A stretch of DNA of 64,000 nt from Deuterostichococcus epilithicus (GCA_033439295.1 JAVTLE010000003.1:1860001-1924000); one strand, 5' to 3'; shown: positions 36,101-48,954, counted from the stretch's first letter. Numbers and translations: made by a program. The notes: generated by a model not told the origin, from the sequence alone.

Positions 36101-39100
36101 GCATGAGTTGCAGCCGCAACACGTGCAGCCGCGTCGGCGCCGGCGACCGTCCACATCGGCAGACCAGGCACCAATGTCAGTGCAGTTTGCAGAAGACACA
36201 CGCAGCATTGCAGCCGTGCTGACCTGAATGCCTGGCGTGCGTCGTCAATGCTGCCCCGGCGCTCGAGCCAGCGCGCGTGCGGCAGGCTGGCCAGCTGCAC
36301 GAGGCCTGAAAGCCCCCGCGCCGTCGCGAGCGCCTCGCCCCACCGCTCCTCCTGGCTCAGCATCTCCACAAGGGCCTGCAAGTTTGTCAAGGGCTCGGTA
36401 GTGGATGGAATGCACACGCTGCTTGCGCAATACATCACAGCCGTGGATTGACATGCCGGCAAGTCTCCCTCAGGGCATCGAGACAGAGTCGAGGCCGAGA
36501 TCGGGAACTTTTTGCGAGCCCTAATCCCAGCCTGTACCGCTCCTGTAGATGCCCTAACCGAGCGCTTGCACCTTGCCTGATGCAGAGCGTGGGGAGGATG
36601 CACCGACTGTCAACCGGTGTTTGAGCTCCAGGTGCAGGCTGGCGCCCCCGGCCAATGCTCAGTAACAAATTGCGATACCGCTTTCCAACCTTCTTGTTGC
36701 CAAGTCGCTGCAAGCAGTCCTCGGCGTCCCGATGCCGCTGCGCCCTCACGAACGCCCCGGCGGCTGCCTCGAGGCCGACGCCGCCGCTGCCGCCGGGCTC
36801 CAGGCCACGCGCAAAGGCGGCCAGCCGCTCCCACCAGCCCTGAGCCTCCATGATGGCCACCACCTGCTCGTGTTCGCCGGCCTGCGGGCATGGGCGGGCG
36901 GTGGCGTTGAAGGTGTTCTGCCATCTGCCACAGGCAGAGTCGTCGCTCAAATTTCGATGAGCATCTGGGCAGAAGAGGCGAAGCAGGCGGAATGAGGTCC
37001 TGCCGTCTGCTTCCGAGCCATGCCAGTCATGCCTGTGGCAGCGCCTGCATGCTGCGTTGCGGCACATGAAGCAACCGGCAAGGCTGGGGCACAAGGCGCA
37101 GCCCAAGTGGCATTGCAGGGAAAGATGAGCCCGCAGGCCTCCTGCAGCCTCGCCTGCATGTGCGCACTCAGGTCGGCGAGCAGGCGGCCGTCCTCCTGCT
37201 GCTGTGCATCCACTGCGTGCTTCCTCTCAAACGCCTCTGCCTCTGCAAACATGCGTAGACCTCGGAACATGGAGACCGCCCGCTCGTGTGCGCCGGCGCG
37301 GGCGTACATCGCCACCGCTTCCTGCAGCTTGCCCTGTGTAACAGAGAGCTGCGCTTTGGTTGGGAGTGTTGACTTTCGTCCTTTTCTGCTGCCTGGCCAG
37401 TGGCTGCCATACGAGTGGCGAGAGTTGTCAAGGAATGTGAGCACCTGTCTGGAAGTGCAGCTCTCAATGCTCTCTGGCGGCTGAAAGTACGACACATGTC
37501 CGGCATAATTGCCCGGAAGTGGGCGAAGTCAGCACAGCTGGTTTGCCGCAGGCACGACAACACACGACGCCTGCTGGCCGCTGTCGGTCCACAAACTCCA
37601 CCCTTGGGCCAAGCGGCCATGAGCTCGTGCTTCTGTTGAAGGGACTGTAAACACCCACACCTGATACGCTAGCACCTCTGCGGTGCACAGGTCACGCGAG
37701 CAGCCATCGTGCCACAGCCGCTCGACGCGAGCCAGCAGATCCAGCGCGGGCTCGTCGTTGAGGTGGCGGAAGGCCGCCCGCGCGACCGGCAGCTGCAGCG
37801 CTGCCGCTGCCGCACTGCCGAGCGCCCGCCAGTCGTTCTCTGTGACACCAAGCTCGGCAATCTGCGGAGGCAAAGCCGCGGCGCCTTTCGGCGATGACTG
37901 CGCAATGGCGTCCCGAACCTCTGATTGATAGGGAGGTCTGTTCGGCTGCACAGCAGATGCAGGTGATGATGCAAATGCAGGTTGTGGTGCAGAACGTCGG
38001 TCCTTGCACCAAGCTGCAGGCGGTCGGCATGCTGAGCTTTGCCAGCATGTTGCAGGAGGACCGACGATTCACGCGGGGATACAGGCAATGACATCCAGCC
38101 TATGCGATGTCGGGACTTGCCCCCAGAGCCTGCTGCAGGCTGCCGGTGGCCAGGTACGACTGCAGGCCGGCGGACAGCGGCACGTCCAGGCCCAACACGA
38201 TACCATCCACCAGGCAGCCCACCCTGCAGCCCTTGAACCGCACCACCGGACCCTCCTGCGGCATCGTCATCTGACCATCACAGTCCCATACCAATGTGTG
38301 GTCTGCGTCAGACGAAGTTCTCCATAGCGACAGGTTTGCTGCACGCATCGGGCCGTGCGACTTGCTCGGAAGTTGGTGCATTGGACTGGAAAGTCGGCGG
38401 TGCGGATGTGCAGCTGACCGCCTCTGGTCCAGCACAGCACCTGCGGTGCAATGTTGCACAAGCTGGCTACTCGACGGTGCCATGATGTCGCCAGATTGCC
38501 ATGATATCGCCACAATGTCATGCTGTGCCCTGACCCACAGGCACTTTGAATGCCAGCTCAGAAAACAGACTTGGACGGTGCGCTGGTGCCGCTGAGCAAG
38601 CATCAAGTCGATGTGTTGTGCTGCAAGTCCGCATGAATGCTTGCCGGCAGCGCGGCGCGCGCGCGCTCTTTGCGAGCGCACCTCGGCATGGCTGCCGTTG
38701 ACGGCCAGGCTGGTCACATCGTGCTCCTCAAACACAGCGTGCCCAGAACTTAAGTCGTACACCATCATGACGCACGCGGTGTCCAGCACCGCCAGGCTGG
38801 AGCCGTCCAGATTAACCTCCATGTGCCTGTGAAGCAGGTTGACAACACTCGCAGCGGTCTGGGCTCGTCAAGCAAGCGCCGGGTAGGTCAGTTGGCATGC
38901 AGGTGCTGACTGCCGATTGGCTGCCGCAGCAGGCGTGTGCTCACTCTTTTACAGCAAGCATGCCGATTCATCGCGCACTCGATCTTTGACGGATGGCAGA
39001 GAAGCGGCGTGGCCGCCTCATTGTTCACGTCGACTTTCAGGACCTGGCCCCCTTGCTGGCCGACGAGAAATGCGTCCTGTCGATTTGCGCCAGCAGTGGA

Positions 39101-41900
39101 GGCAAGCGTCTGGACTGGACGGCTCATTCGCCATTCCTGCACGATGATGCCGTCAAGGCTGTGCATCGACACTGTGGCGTCCTGCGGCGCGCAGGCACAG
39201 CCGGGGGCATCAATATTGTCTCTGCAGAGTCTCCACTCCTGTGATTGATCATGGCCTGCCACAATTCCCTGGTTTCGCTGCAAACCATGATCCTGACCGC
39301 CCAAGCATCTGCATGCTGTCGGGCAGCAGACGTGTGTGCAGTGGCGTGGTGGCACTGTGCAAACAGATGCAGACCAGCTGCTGCTAGCATAACGCCTCAC
39401 ACCGGTGGAAGGCATGAATCACTCACCTGGTATGTGATCAGGTGGTCGCACATCAGTAGCAGGCCTTCGCAAGCTGCGCCGCATGGCACCGACGCCGCCA
39501 GACGGTACCGCATGTCCGTGTCTGGTGCGCCATTTGGCAGCTCGTACAGGGCGACACGTTCTGGCAGCGCCACCGCCAGGCGCCTGTCATTCGGGCATTC
39601 ACGTCTCTGTGCCGACAGCAGGGCTCTGATATCGTGATTGAATCGCAGTTTGTGTTCCAGCGACAGGCTCCAGATGGCCGTGGATGCGCCGTCGATTTGA
39701 TGTGCCCATTGATGTCACAAGCATCAGATGGTGCACAGCATCGGCGCATCGTCCTGTGCTGGCTTTAACACCTGTCGTGCAGGGCCAGGTGGAGGACGTG
39801 GTCGCGGCAGCGAAGCCGCACCCGCTCGCCCGTCTCCAAATGCTGGACCACGACATCGGTCGGTGACTCCCTGCACACCGGTTATGGTGCCGCTGACGAC
39901 CATTTTGACATTCTGCACGGACCCCGAGACACGCCTCTGGCTTTGGCTCTTGCAGAGGCCTGTGCCAATATGCAGTGACAGCAAGGTACAGCAGGCATGG
40001 TTTCACGCAAGCAAAGCGAAGCGCACCGCTGTGAAAATCTGTCCTGGAAGACGCACTGCATCGGTGCAAAGCCAACAGTGTACACAGCCACCGAGCCATC
40101 TTCGCCGGCCACGCCAATTCTTGAGCCGTCTCCACTGTACACCTGCAGTGAGGCGGCGTGGACGCACGGCACGTCATCCTCACCATCAACCTCGCCATGC
40201 CCTGATCCTTTTAACAGAGCTTTGAACTGTCACCACATGCAACCAGCAGCTTTCGCAGCCGCGGCAGGCAGCAAGCCCTGTCAGAGGATCAGGGCATCAT
40301 TAAGGGTCCTCACCGCACAGGCAAAACCGGTCGAATTGGACGCAGCCACTCCCAGAAGCAGGCCATCTCGAGAATGCAGCAGCACCTGGCCACTGCTGCT
40401 GCAGATGAGTATAGTGTCCCCTACAAGCCAAAGCCGCGTTGAGGGTTTTGGCTGCACGTTCATCCCGGCCGATGTGCTTGAGGAATCCGTCTCGGCACCT
40501 GCTCCTGGCGCTCTTCTTGCAGAGAACAGGCATCAATATTCGTGCATGAGCGAGGGGTTTAGGGGCAGTGGAGGTCACCTCTGCCAGAGTAGCAGATGCT
40601 TCGGGGCGCAAAGCCCAAGCGCGAGCACTTGCAGCCGCCACCAGAGGTCCGCAGGAAAGCCAGGCTGCCGTCACCCCCGCACAGGGCGATGCTCTTTGGC
40701 GGTTTGCCATTACTGCACCACATGCAGCGGTGGTTCGGCAACTGTGTGCGCAAATCTACAATGCGACCCAGCCGAAGCGAATTGCGCAAAGCCATGCTGT
40801 CAATATTGTGCACATGTCGGGCTGCAGGTCAGCGAGACCGCCTCGATCCTGAGCACGCCAGGCAGCTCTGAAACAGTCGGCAGGACGGCGCGGGACACAC
40901 TCGCCTACATGGCGCCCATGACAGGGAGGTCAGCGGCACGCCTGGGATGCCGTCCAGGGTGCTGAGCGGCACGCCCCAGGTGTCTCGAAGCGCGACCCGG
41001 CCGTCTGCCTGGCCCAGGGCCAGCATGCTGCCGTCGGACGACCAGCCCAAGGATATCACCACCGTCGCCATCTGCAGAGCGCATCAGCGGCAGGCACGCT
41101 TCATGATAGATCATATGAGTGCTGCCGTGCATGTCGCACGCCCACAGATACAAGAAGTTGATCGGACATCCGCTGCCCTCTCGCGGCAGGGCGGCTCCTC
41201 CCAGGCGAGCCAGGCGGTGGCTCAGCTCTCCTCACCGCGTCTTTGAAGACCATGTGGGTGTCTGGCGACCACAGTGCCAGCTCGCCGGCCGCAATGCTCG
41301 CCAGCTGCGGGCCGGCGGGGCTGAATGCCACAGCCGCGACACCGCCGTCGTGCGCATAGCTGACCAGGATGGCGCCATCGTGTGCGAACCACACGATGAC
41401 GATGCCGTCTGCGGCGCCCGCAGCGATGTGCTGCCCGTCGTGCGACCAGGACACCGTGAGGACCGGCGCCTGCAAAGCCAGGCTGGCACTCTTGTGCCAC
41501 CAGTGCGGTGCAAACAGCATGAACGTGTGACACACCGCAGTTTCAAACCTCAAGTTGAGGCGAGCATGAAGTGTAGAGTAAGAACCATGACTGTTGCAGC
41601 CCTTGTGCACGTCCTAGGTGGCGCGCCGAGTTGCACCTCGTGGCCACTGAGGGTCTGCTGCAGGCGGCCGCTGTAGGCGTCGTGGACCAGCACGAAGCGT
41701 TCCAGCGCGGCGGCTAGCTGCTCCCCGTCTGCATGCAGCGCAAGTGCAGGTGCTGCTCTGTCCACAGATGTTGCTTTCCATGCGCTCTCTGTATGGCACA
41801 GCGGCCTGCGGTGCAGGACGGTGGGGGCGCACCTGCCCGGAAGGCAACATCGCTGCACGTCGAACCAGACGCAGCTCCGTTCTGAGGTAGTGCCAACAAT
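33176..41900 (-). CDS. IFT122: Intraflagellar transport protein IFT122 (IFT-A complex)
   Basis: WD40 plus helical-repeat subunit of IFT-A, which drives retrograde transport in cilia. Exons (minus): one ending at 41833 (start unresolved), 41637-41757, 41236-41469, 40905-41071, 40579-40712, 40314-40420, 40027-40142, 39772-39870, 39427-39583, 38979-39181, 38682-38826, 38535-38582, 38387-38440, 38121-38270, 37661-37861, 37154-37333, 36690-36881, 36224-36375, 35883-36009, 35424-35636, 35047-35199, 34708-34821, 34321-34467, 34104-34165, 33761-33914, 33176-33511; about 1255 residues plus the N-terminus (human is similar). Matches in order include VLTVSWSHDGQHIAAGAADG, PTDVVVQHLETGERVRL, RLAVALPERVALYEL, LGVTENDWRALG, GASRLARFAWTRLRGMG, EELLPVCFRCGATNN and REEVLVRRWP with a C-terminal CGH/CC zinc-binding region. 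Several introns use GC donors (at 40904, 38120, 34707). The 5' end is open, and about 17 conserved residues are missing between the exons at 37154 and 36881. Confidence 0.93.
33514..33588. repeat. 41-bp-period direct repeat in the last IFT122 intron
   Basis: GCGTACAAACAGCACATGA recurs at 33514 and 33555, each followed by a diverged GTGAGGACGC. The first copy abuts the acceptor of the last exon. Confidence 0.85.
34487..34528. repeat. 22-bp tandem duplication in an IFT122 intron
   Basis: AGGAAACATGGCTTTCATGC occurs at 34487 and again at 34509 with no mismatch. Confidence 0.9.
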
Positions 41901-42566
41901 CAGTCCGGGAGTCAAACTATAGAATCATACATCACAAACTCTCCTGCACGCGACAGCAGTCAGACGCAGGGACATGGCCAGTGCTTACCGGGGCGTGCGA
42001 CCACAAAAGGTCCGAGTGCATTCTGATCCTTTCTTGTATTATATCACTAGGCTGTGAAAGCAACGTCGTCGTTGACAATGACCTCACATATCAACACGCC
42101 ACTCCTGAACGGCAGGATGGCCGAACTTCAGAGCTGGCAGATGGCGGTTTCGGTCTCTGTACCGGTCACTGACCTGGAAACTGGGCGAGAAGTTCCTTCC
42201 AAGACGAAACGTCATGCGGCGGGGCGTTGCAAGCAGTGCAGGTCAACCTGCTCATTTGCTATAGTGCACTGTCCAAGGTCATCTACGAGGGCGGTGTCCT
42301 TCTGCCCCCTTCCCAATGAAGACCTAATCAGCCTGAGTGGAAAGGCGTAATTCTCTCTGTCGACTCGGGCCACGAGCCCCCAAGTCTTGCACAGCCTGCA
42401 ACACGATACTGTCAGCACGATCCTGATTGGTCTGCATCTCGACTGCTGCCTTTGGGGTTGAAGTCAGCCGCTGATCCTCCTGCTGTGGGGGTCCTCGAGT
42501 CGAGCATCAGAGCAAGCATGCCTGCAGCGAGTGTGTGACTCAGGCGAGAGGCAGCATCTCGCAGGC
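41901..42566. promoter_or_regulatory. Divergent region, IFT122 / ataxin-2
   Basis: Contains the unresolved 5' end of IFT122 and the promoter of the ataxin-2 gene. No ATG-led exon for IFT122 could be fixed here. Confidence 0.4.
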
Positions 42567-45500
42567 ATGGCCCCCGCCGTGGCGCGGGGACCGCGCAGTG
42601 GTCAGAAGCGCGATGCAAGGGACGGCAACGTGCTGATGAAAGACACCACGGCAGACGCGAGGCAGCGTTGGACCCTGCAGGCGCTGCAGGGCTACACAGT
42701 GCGGGCCCAGGTACTGCTGCCTGACACTCTCCTCTGTGCATTTGGACACGCGGTCCTGGTAGTAGGAGTAGAGTGAGCTCTGCTCGATGTCAGCTCCGAG
42801 GAGTAGGATCGACACTCTGGAGTGGCGCAAGGCATTCATCGCCGGCGCAGTGGCACGTCTCGGCCGACGACGACGCATGCACTGCCTCTATGGGCACGCA
42901 GACGCCTCTTGCAGCGTGCTCAGTCGACCCAGCTACGCCTCGGCCTGCCTTTTGACACCCGATCTCAGTCAAGGTTGGAGGCTGCCGAACACCCTTGGCA
43001 GCGTCCGAGGGATAATCAGGCAGCCTGGTGTAGCGCTGCAGTGAATACGTGGCTTTCAGCGCGGGCACCGGAGGCTGCAGCAGGCTTTGCTCGGTGTGAT
43101 GACTAGTTGAAGGCGCGTGTGTTTCGTGTCAAGGGATCGAGGTGCGGCCGGCATCGCGCTCTCAACTGACCGTCGGTGTGGCGCGCGACGGCCCATGCTC
43201 ACAGCCTTCGGCACTGTGCGCGCTGGTGTGCTGACGAAGCAGGCGCTGCACGTGCAGGTCAGGCACGGCGCCGTGTACGAGGGTGTCTTCCACGGCGCGC
43301 AGCTGGACGGGCCGCAGGCGGGCTTCAGCCTGCGGATGGCCCGCCTGGTGGAGGGCAAGCCGGCGGCGCACCGCCTTGCGGAGCAGGGCCTGCCCGCTGG
43401 CTGGCACCGGACGCTGCACCTGGCTGTGGCGGACATTGCGCAGCTCACCGCCAGCGACGTGCGCCTGGGTGCTGAAGACCTCGGCGGACTGGCGGCGAGC
43501 GACGAGCTGGCCGGCTTTGGCACGGACGCGGCCATCTCGCGGGGTCGGGGCGGGTGAGGCCCCGACTGTTGTTGTCATCGTAACGTGTTCCCTGGCAGGC
43601 CCGCGTGCTCCAGCACTCGCTACTGATGCGCCGCTTCGGCGATCTCTTGGGAACGCGTCCAATCGCAACACAGGACCCTGGTGCGTACCCCGAGTGCAGC
43701 TGGACATAAAAATGCATCCAAACATGTTGGCGGCACCGCCTCGCGGCGTGACCCCAGCGATCTGAGTTCGAATGCGAGGATACGCCTGCTTCAAGACCTC
43801 TTTGTTGCGGCACACTCCCATGCCTCCCATGAATCGAAGGGACCTGGGCCGCATGCAGGATGGTCGGCCGGGAGCTGAAGCGCTGGCAACCGTCTGCGGA
43901 TGACGCGCCGTTGGAGGGTCTGGAGGATGCACGCGCCAGCAGCTCGGGAGCCTGGGACCAGTTTGCCGTCAACCGCGGCAAGTTCGGCGTCCAGACTACC
44001 TTCCAGGTGCCCCTTCGTGAGGATATGGGGCTCTGACAACCATCTGCCACCTGTTGATGTGCACGCATTGGCGGCCAGCTCGCAGGGCGCCCGTCTGCAA
44101 GCAGGTGCCAGTTTCCAGCACAGCTGGCATCGACGACGTCGGCACTTGCCGATGCACAAGGCCTTGCAGCGCTCTTCACATCAAGCTATCACGGAGCACA
44201 CGGCTAGACACTTTGCTTCGCGGCTGCCCGACTCGCCACAACCCTTTCTCTTGAATGCTTATCTTGACTCACTGATTCTGGCGCTGATGACACAGGAGGA
44301 CCTGTACACAACGAAGCTGGATAAGGGCAAGTCGCGTATCAGCGAGGCAGAGGCGACTCGTCTGGCGGGGGAGATTATGAGCGATGCGCGGTTGGGGACC
44401 GCTTCTGCCACCGCCAATGCGCATGTGGCAGAGGAGCGCGGCATGGAGGTCGACGACTCCGGGGTGAGGCCTGTTGTCCTCGTGGCATCTGCTGCACAGC
44501 AGAAATAGCAGGGCTTCTGTCGTCCCCTTGACTCCTCAACTGAGCCTCGACGGCGCGGCATGGAGATCGATGACTTTTGGATGGGCATTTTTGGCGGCTG
44601 GTGCTGTCGTCATTGAGCTGCAGTGTGGACATGAAACCCAAAACATATCATTTGTGCCATTCTTACCCAGCCTGGAGGGCAATGCATGTCGCAGGAAGCG
44701 ATGCCTGGGAGGCGCCATGCCTCCTGGCTTTGCTCCTTGAAGCCCATTGCACGCCCTCCAAGGCTGCAGGAGGCTCGCAAAGCCACCTTGACCAGCTGAG
44801 ACCACCCGCAGCCAGGCAGGCAGCTGCTTCGGCTGCCTGGCTGCGATGATTTGGTGGAGTTCTACCAGTGAATGAATCGTTACGTTTCTCTTTTTATCCT
44901 AACAGATGGATGAGGAGGACCGGTATTCTTCGGTGCTGCGGCAGCCGGCCGGCCAGGGGTCTGCGAGGCCGATCCCGATCGCCAACGGCGCCCCTGTCGC
45001 CGGCGCCTGGCGCAACGCGGGCAGCAGCCTTGCGGCCATCTCCGGCCGGTGCGGGCCTCGACAGCAGGAGCCCCTGCCGGGTGGCTGACCGGCCACAGCA
45101 TTGTGCTCGTGCACGCAACGGCCTCACAAGCTTCTGTTGCTCGATCCAAACGCCGTCATGCGTGGCTCCGGATCATTACTCGGCCCTCGAAACCCGCCTG
45201 CCGCAGGAGCTCGGCAGGTGCAGCGGCTGCCTCCTCCAGCGGCCCGCGGCCGATCCCCGGCCGCAGCCCCGCCATCGACATGCCGTCCAGCCCCGTCGAC
45301 ACGCGGCGCGAATACAACAAGGTATGCCACTTCAAGGGTTTAGGCTTTCTGGCTATGCGGGATAGTCTACGAGGCCGCCTTGTGAACCCGCTGCGAGGTC
45401 CCCTGCCAACGCGTCTGGCAAGTGCAACAGGTCGGGCCCGGGGGCCCTGCGTGGTCGGCGTGATGTACAAGCTTCTGATGAACAGCTGGCCAGCAGAAGT

Positions 45501-48500
45501 CGTCTGCGGGGGTCAGCGCCGCTGCTGCGCCACGCAGGTGGCGATGCAGATGGGGGCGCCGCTCAGGAAGAAGGACTGCGTGGCTACCAGCCCGTACGGC
45601 ACCCCCAAGGGCGCCCGCAGCCCGCTGTCAAGGTGCCGCACTGCTTCCTCGTTGATGCCCTGGACAGCTTACCTCCACCCAGACTGAACGAGCAAGCAAT
45701 GCAAGGAATGCCGAGGGGCCATAGAACAAACCTCACACGGGTACAGTGTGCTGAAGTGCCGCTGGCGACACCTCCGTCCTGCAGCGTCCTTGTTGGCTGC
45801 CACGGCGCCTGCCCAAGCACTTGCGGCGGGAGCCCAGCTGACGTCCCTGCGCACTGTGCATGCACGCAGCAGCCCGCTGGTGCACGATGCCGCGGCGATG
45901 GAGGCGCTGAACTTGAACCCGGGGGTGCCGCGCGTGGACGTCCGCGCCCGCGCCGCCTTTGAGGAGTTCAAGGCCCGTGAGGCTGCCGACAAAGCAAAGC
46001 GCGAGTGAGCGCCCATGCATCTTGTCCTCATCTCGTGCCGTGCCAAGTGCTAGGTCTCCAACAAGTGAGGGCTCGGTACGGGGCCTTGCCCAAGACCCGG
46101 AGACGTTCAACTCGTCTCCGGCTGCCACAGCCTCGAGTGTGCCTTGGAAGTTCCGTTCGGCCTGTCGAGATGCCATTGAAACCTGCGTTGTCGCAGCCGG
46201 GACGAGCTGCTGCGGGGCTGCGCACCTCTCACCAGGACACCACGTGGTTTCTGCTGCCTGCACAAAACATGTCCAGGCGCCTCAGACGCCGCGCACAGGC
46301 CCTCAGGCGCATGACCACAGGCGCATGACCACAGCACTGTGATACGCACTGCAGACGGGACGAGCTGCGAGAGCGGCTGCGCACTTTTAGCTCCGATGGC
46401 GGCAAGGGGCCCTCCTCCGCCTCCGCCTCCGAGTCGGCGCTGTCGCCCTCGGAGCACGCGACGCCGCTGGCGGATGCCGCCGCGGCGCCGTCGCCGCCGC
46501 CGTCTGCCGCCGGCTCCGTGGCCAGCGGCACGCCGCCGACCAACGGCAAGGCCGGCCGCCCTGCGACCCCGGCATTGGCGACGGGCGGCGGAAACGGCGG
46601 CGACGCTGGCAAGGGCGGTGCGGCGGCGGAAGGACAGCCGCCGACGCCGGGCTCGGCAACGTCCGCCGCCTCGAAGCTCAACCCCTTCGCCAAGAGCTTC
46701 TCCTTCAACCCTGGCGCAAAGGAGTTCAGGCCAGGTAGCTCCCCAGGCCCACTCGGCTGTCGTGGAACCATCTGCCAGTGTGACAGCCGGATCAGGTACG
46801 TGCGGAGGCATGGTGCAGCAGGCACATGTCTGGAATCAGTGCACAGTCCGCAGGGCGGCAACATGCACGGAAGTACAAAGCCCTACTCGCATCGAGGAGT
46901 ACTCAGATGGAGACGCTGGTGCTAATTCCTGCAGTCACCAGTAGCGGCGGCGGCGGCGGCGGCGGCGGCAGCCTCAGCAGCGCCAGCGTTCCGACGGTTC
47001 CGCCGGGGGCGACCCCGAAACGGCATCCACCCCAGCGGCCTGCCGGGCGGCGGCCGCCCGCCGCACGGCAACAACAACTCCATCAGCAGGCAGAGCGCGC
47101 CGCTGCAGCGCGGCGGGCACTCGCGCTCCAGCTCGGGTGTGCGGGGTCAGGCTCAACTTCCTTTTCTGCCAAAGCCACGTGCATGGGACAGGACTTCGCA
47201 GGCGCCCCCAGTCTCAGCCCCCAGTCTCAGGGGCGGCGCTTTGCAGCGCAAGGGCGCATGCGCTCCATCTGGTACAGGCAGGGCTTTGTGCGAGCTGGTC
47301 CCTGAGGGGACCGCCTCGCCTGCGTCGCAGGCTCGGGGCTGGCGCTGCCGGCGGGCGGCATGCTGCCGGGCGGGCTGCACCAGCGCATGGGGTCCGGCGG
47401 CGGCGGGCTGCCGATGGGGCCGCCCGGGCACCACCCCGGCATGCTCGGCCCCTTCCCCGGTGGCGAACCCGGCGGCATGGGCGGCCCGCCCCACATGGAG
47501 CGTGCCAGCAGCGGCCCCCGCCCGTCCGGCCCCGGTGGGTCACGAGTCGGGGTGTGCTGTGTGAGACTGGGATCACGCTCTGCAGGGATGTTGTGACCTT
47601 TCTCCAGACCAGTGTCCGGGGAAATCAGCTTCGCTGCATGCATTTTGCCGACGGGGTGTGCCTCACCTGCATTTCGTGTGACTGCAAGTCGAGAATCCGC
47701 TGCCGGGCGGTGCTGGCACGGCCAGCGCCGCCGCAGCGTGCACACGAGCATGTCGTCTGACAGCGCCGCACTGCTTTCCACACAGGCATGGGTCCGATGC
47801 CGCTGCCAATGCAGGGTGGCGCGCCGGTGCAGATGCCGCAGGGCATGTACATGCCGCCAGGGCAGCCGATGTACGGTCCGCCCGTCATGATGCCCGGTGA
47901 GCGGCCCTTCTTTTGTTTCCCCAGACTCACTCCCATTCTCTTTCAACCACCTGAAATTCCCCTAACTCAGCATGGTTGGCCAGGGGGCCGTGCAGTGTTG
48001 TGGGAGTGCACAGGCTCCTATGGCCTGTCTTGCTGCCATCAGGGCCTGCCGGCCACATGATGCACACAGCCATTGGTGTGCTCGGGACAAGGTCGTACAG
48101 CATCCGGGCAGCATGGCATGTCCTGCCTCGTTTGGCCGCCAGAACGCCACCAACATTCCATCCCCTGTGCGCAGGGTCGCCCGGGCAATTCATGATGTAC
48201 CCAGGCGGGCCGCGGCCGCAGTTCGTCAATGTCATGCCGGCATTCGGCCATGTGGTGGCATACCCTGGCGGCCCACCCGGCTCCCCCGGGGGCCCTCCCC
48301 CAGCAGGTGCCGCCAGCGCATGTCGAGACGTGTTGCTGACGGACGCATGGCATTCACCTGCAATGGGTGTCCTTCTGTTCTATCAACAATTTTATATTGT
48401 TAATTTTTCAACTGGCCTGCCAGTGTCAGTCCTGCCGGCAACTTGAGCCTGCGCCCCAGTCCATCGATCGATGTCGCTCACAGGCAAGACGCTGATGAAT

Positions 48501-48954
48501 GGGTGCCTGAACCTCGCAGGCATGCGGCCGCAGATGTACCAGGGCGGGCCGGCGCCATTCCCGGGGCCGCACCCCGGCATGCCGCCGCCCGGCATGATGG
48601 GCCACCCCAGCCAGCAGATGGGCCCGCCCCAGGTGCACAGCACTTGCTGTGGGAATCCTGCCGAATCACTGGTTGTACTCTGGCAGACAGTCAGGCGGCA
48701 GGGGTCGGTTTTCAGGTTAGGGGCTTCTGACTGAACGCCCGCCTTCCTGCCACGCTGCGCCGGCTATGCGCACCCACTGACCAAACGCCGCTGCTTGCTG
48801 GCAGGGCCATCACATGCAGCAGCACCCGGGCGGCCACGGCCACAGCCGCTCGTCCAGCTTTGGCGGCCCGCCGCCAGGGGGCCCGCCCAGCGGCGGGGGG
48901 GGCCCCCCGCAGGACGTTGGCGGCGGCCCTCCCCAGCAGGACGGCCACCGGTGA
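42567..48954 (+). CDS. Ataxin-2 homologue (Lsm, LsmAD, PAM2; CID3/CID4/Pbp1 family)
   Basis: RNA-granule and poly(A)-binding-protein partner. Fifteen exons: 42567-42710, 43258-43553, 43859-44006, 44296-44463, 44906-45048, 45207-45321, 45538-45632, 45747-46004, 46355-46734, 46935-47145, 47331-47534, 47786-47896, 48175-48306, 48520-48632, 48805-48954; about 888 residues. The Lsm fold spans exons 1-2 (LQALQGYTVRAQ joined to VRHGAVYEGVFHGAQ). LsmAD follows: RELKRWQPSADD, GAWDQFAVNRGKFGV and ISEAEATRLAGEIMSD, where human ataxin-2 has WDPNDMFRYNEENYGV. Exon 9 ends with a PAM2-type motif, SKLNPFAKSFSFNPGAKEF, which should bind the MLLE domain of PABP. The rest is Gly/Pro/Met-rich and disordered. Exon 10 keeps phase with its neighbours only if one base is removed near 47018-47020. 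The exon 8 acceptor was chosen by phase. Confidence 0.9.
44807..44845. repeat. Perfect 13-bp hairpin in ataxin-2 intron 4
   Basis: CGCAGCCAGGCAG at 44807-44819 and its exact reverse complement at 44833-44845 flank 13 bases that can partly pair themselves. Confidence 0.9.
46944..46967 (+). repeat. GGC trinucleotide run coding poly-Gly in ataxin-2
   Basis: About eight GGC units at the start of exon 10 encode a glycine run in the expected frame. Ataxin-2 proteins often carry homopolymer runs, though in animals these are glutamine. Confidence 0.8.

Noticed and set aside
46935-47145. Gly/Ala-rich trinucleotide run as a disease-like repeat expansion
   Set aside because: Only about eight units and glycine-coding; ordinary for GC-rich algal genes.
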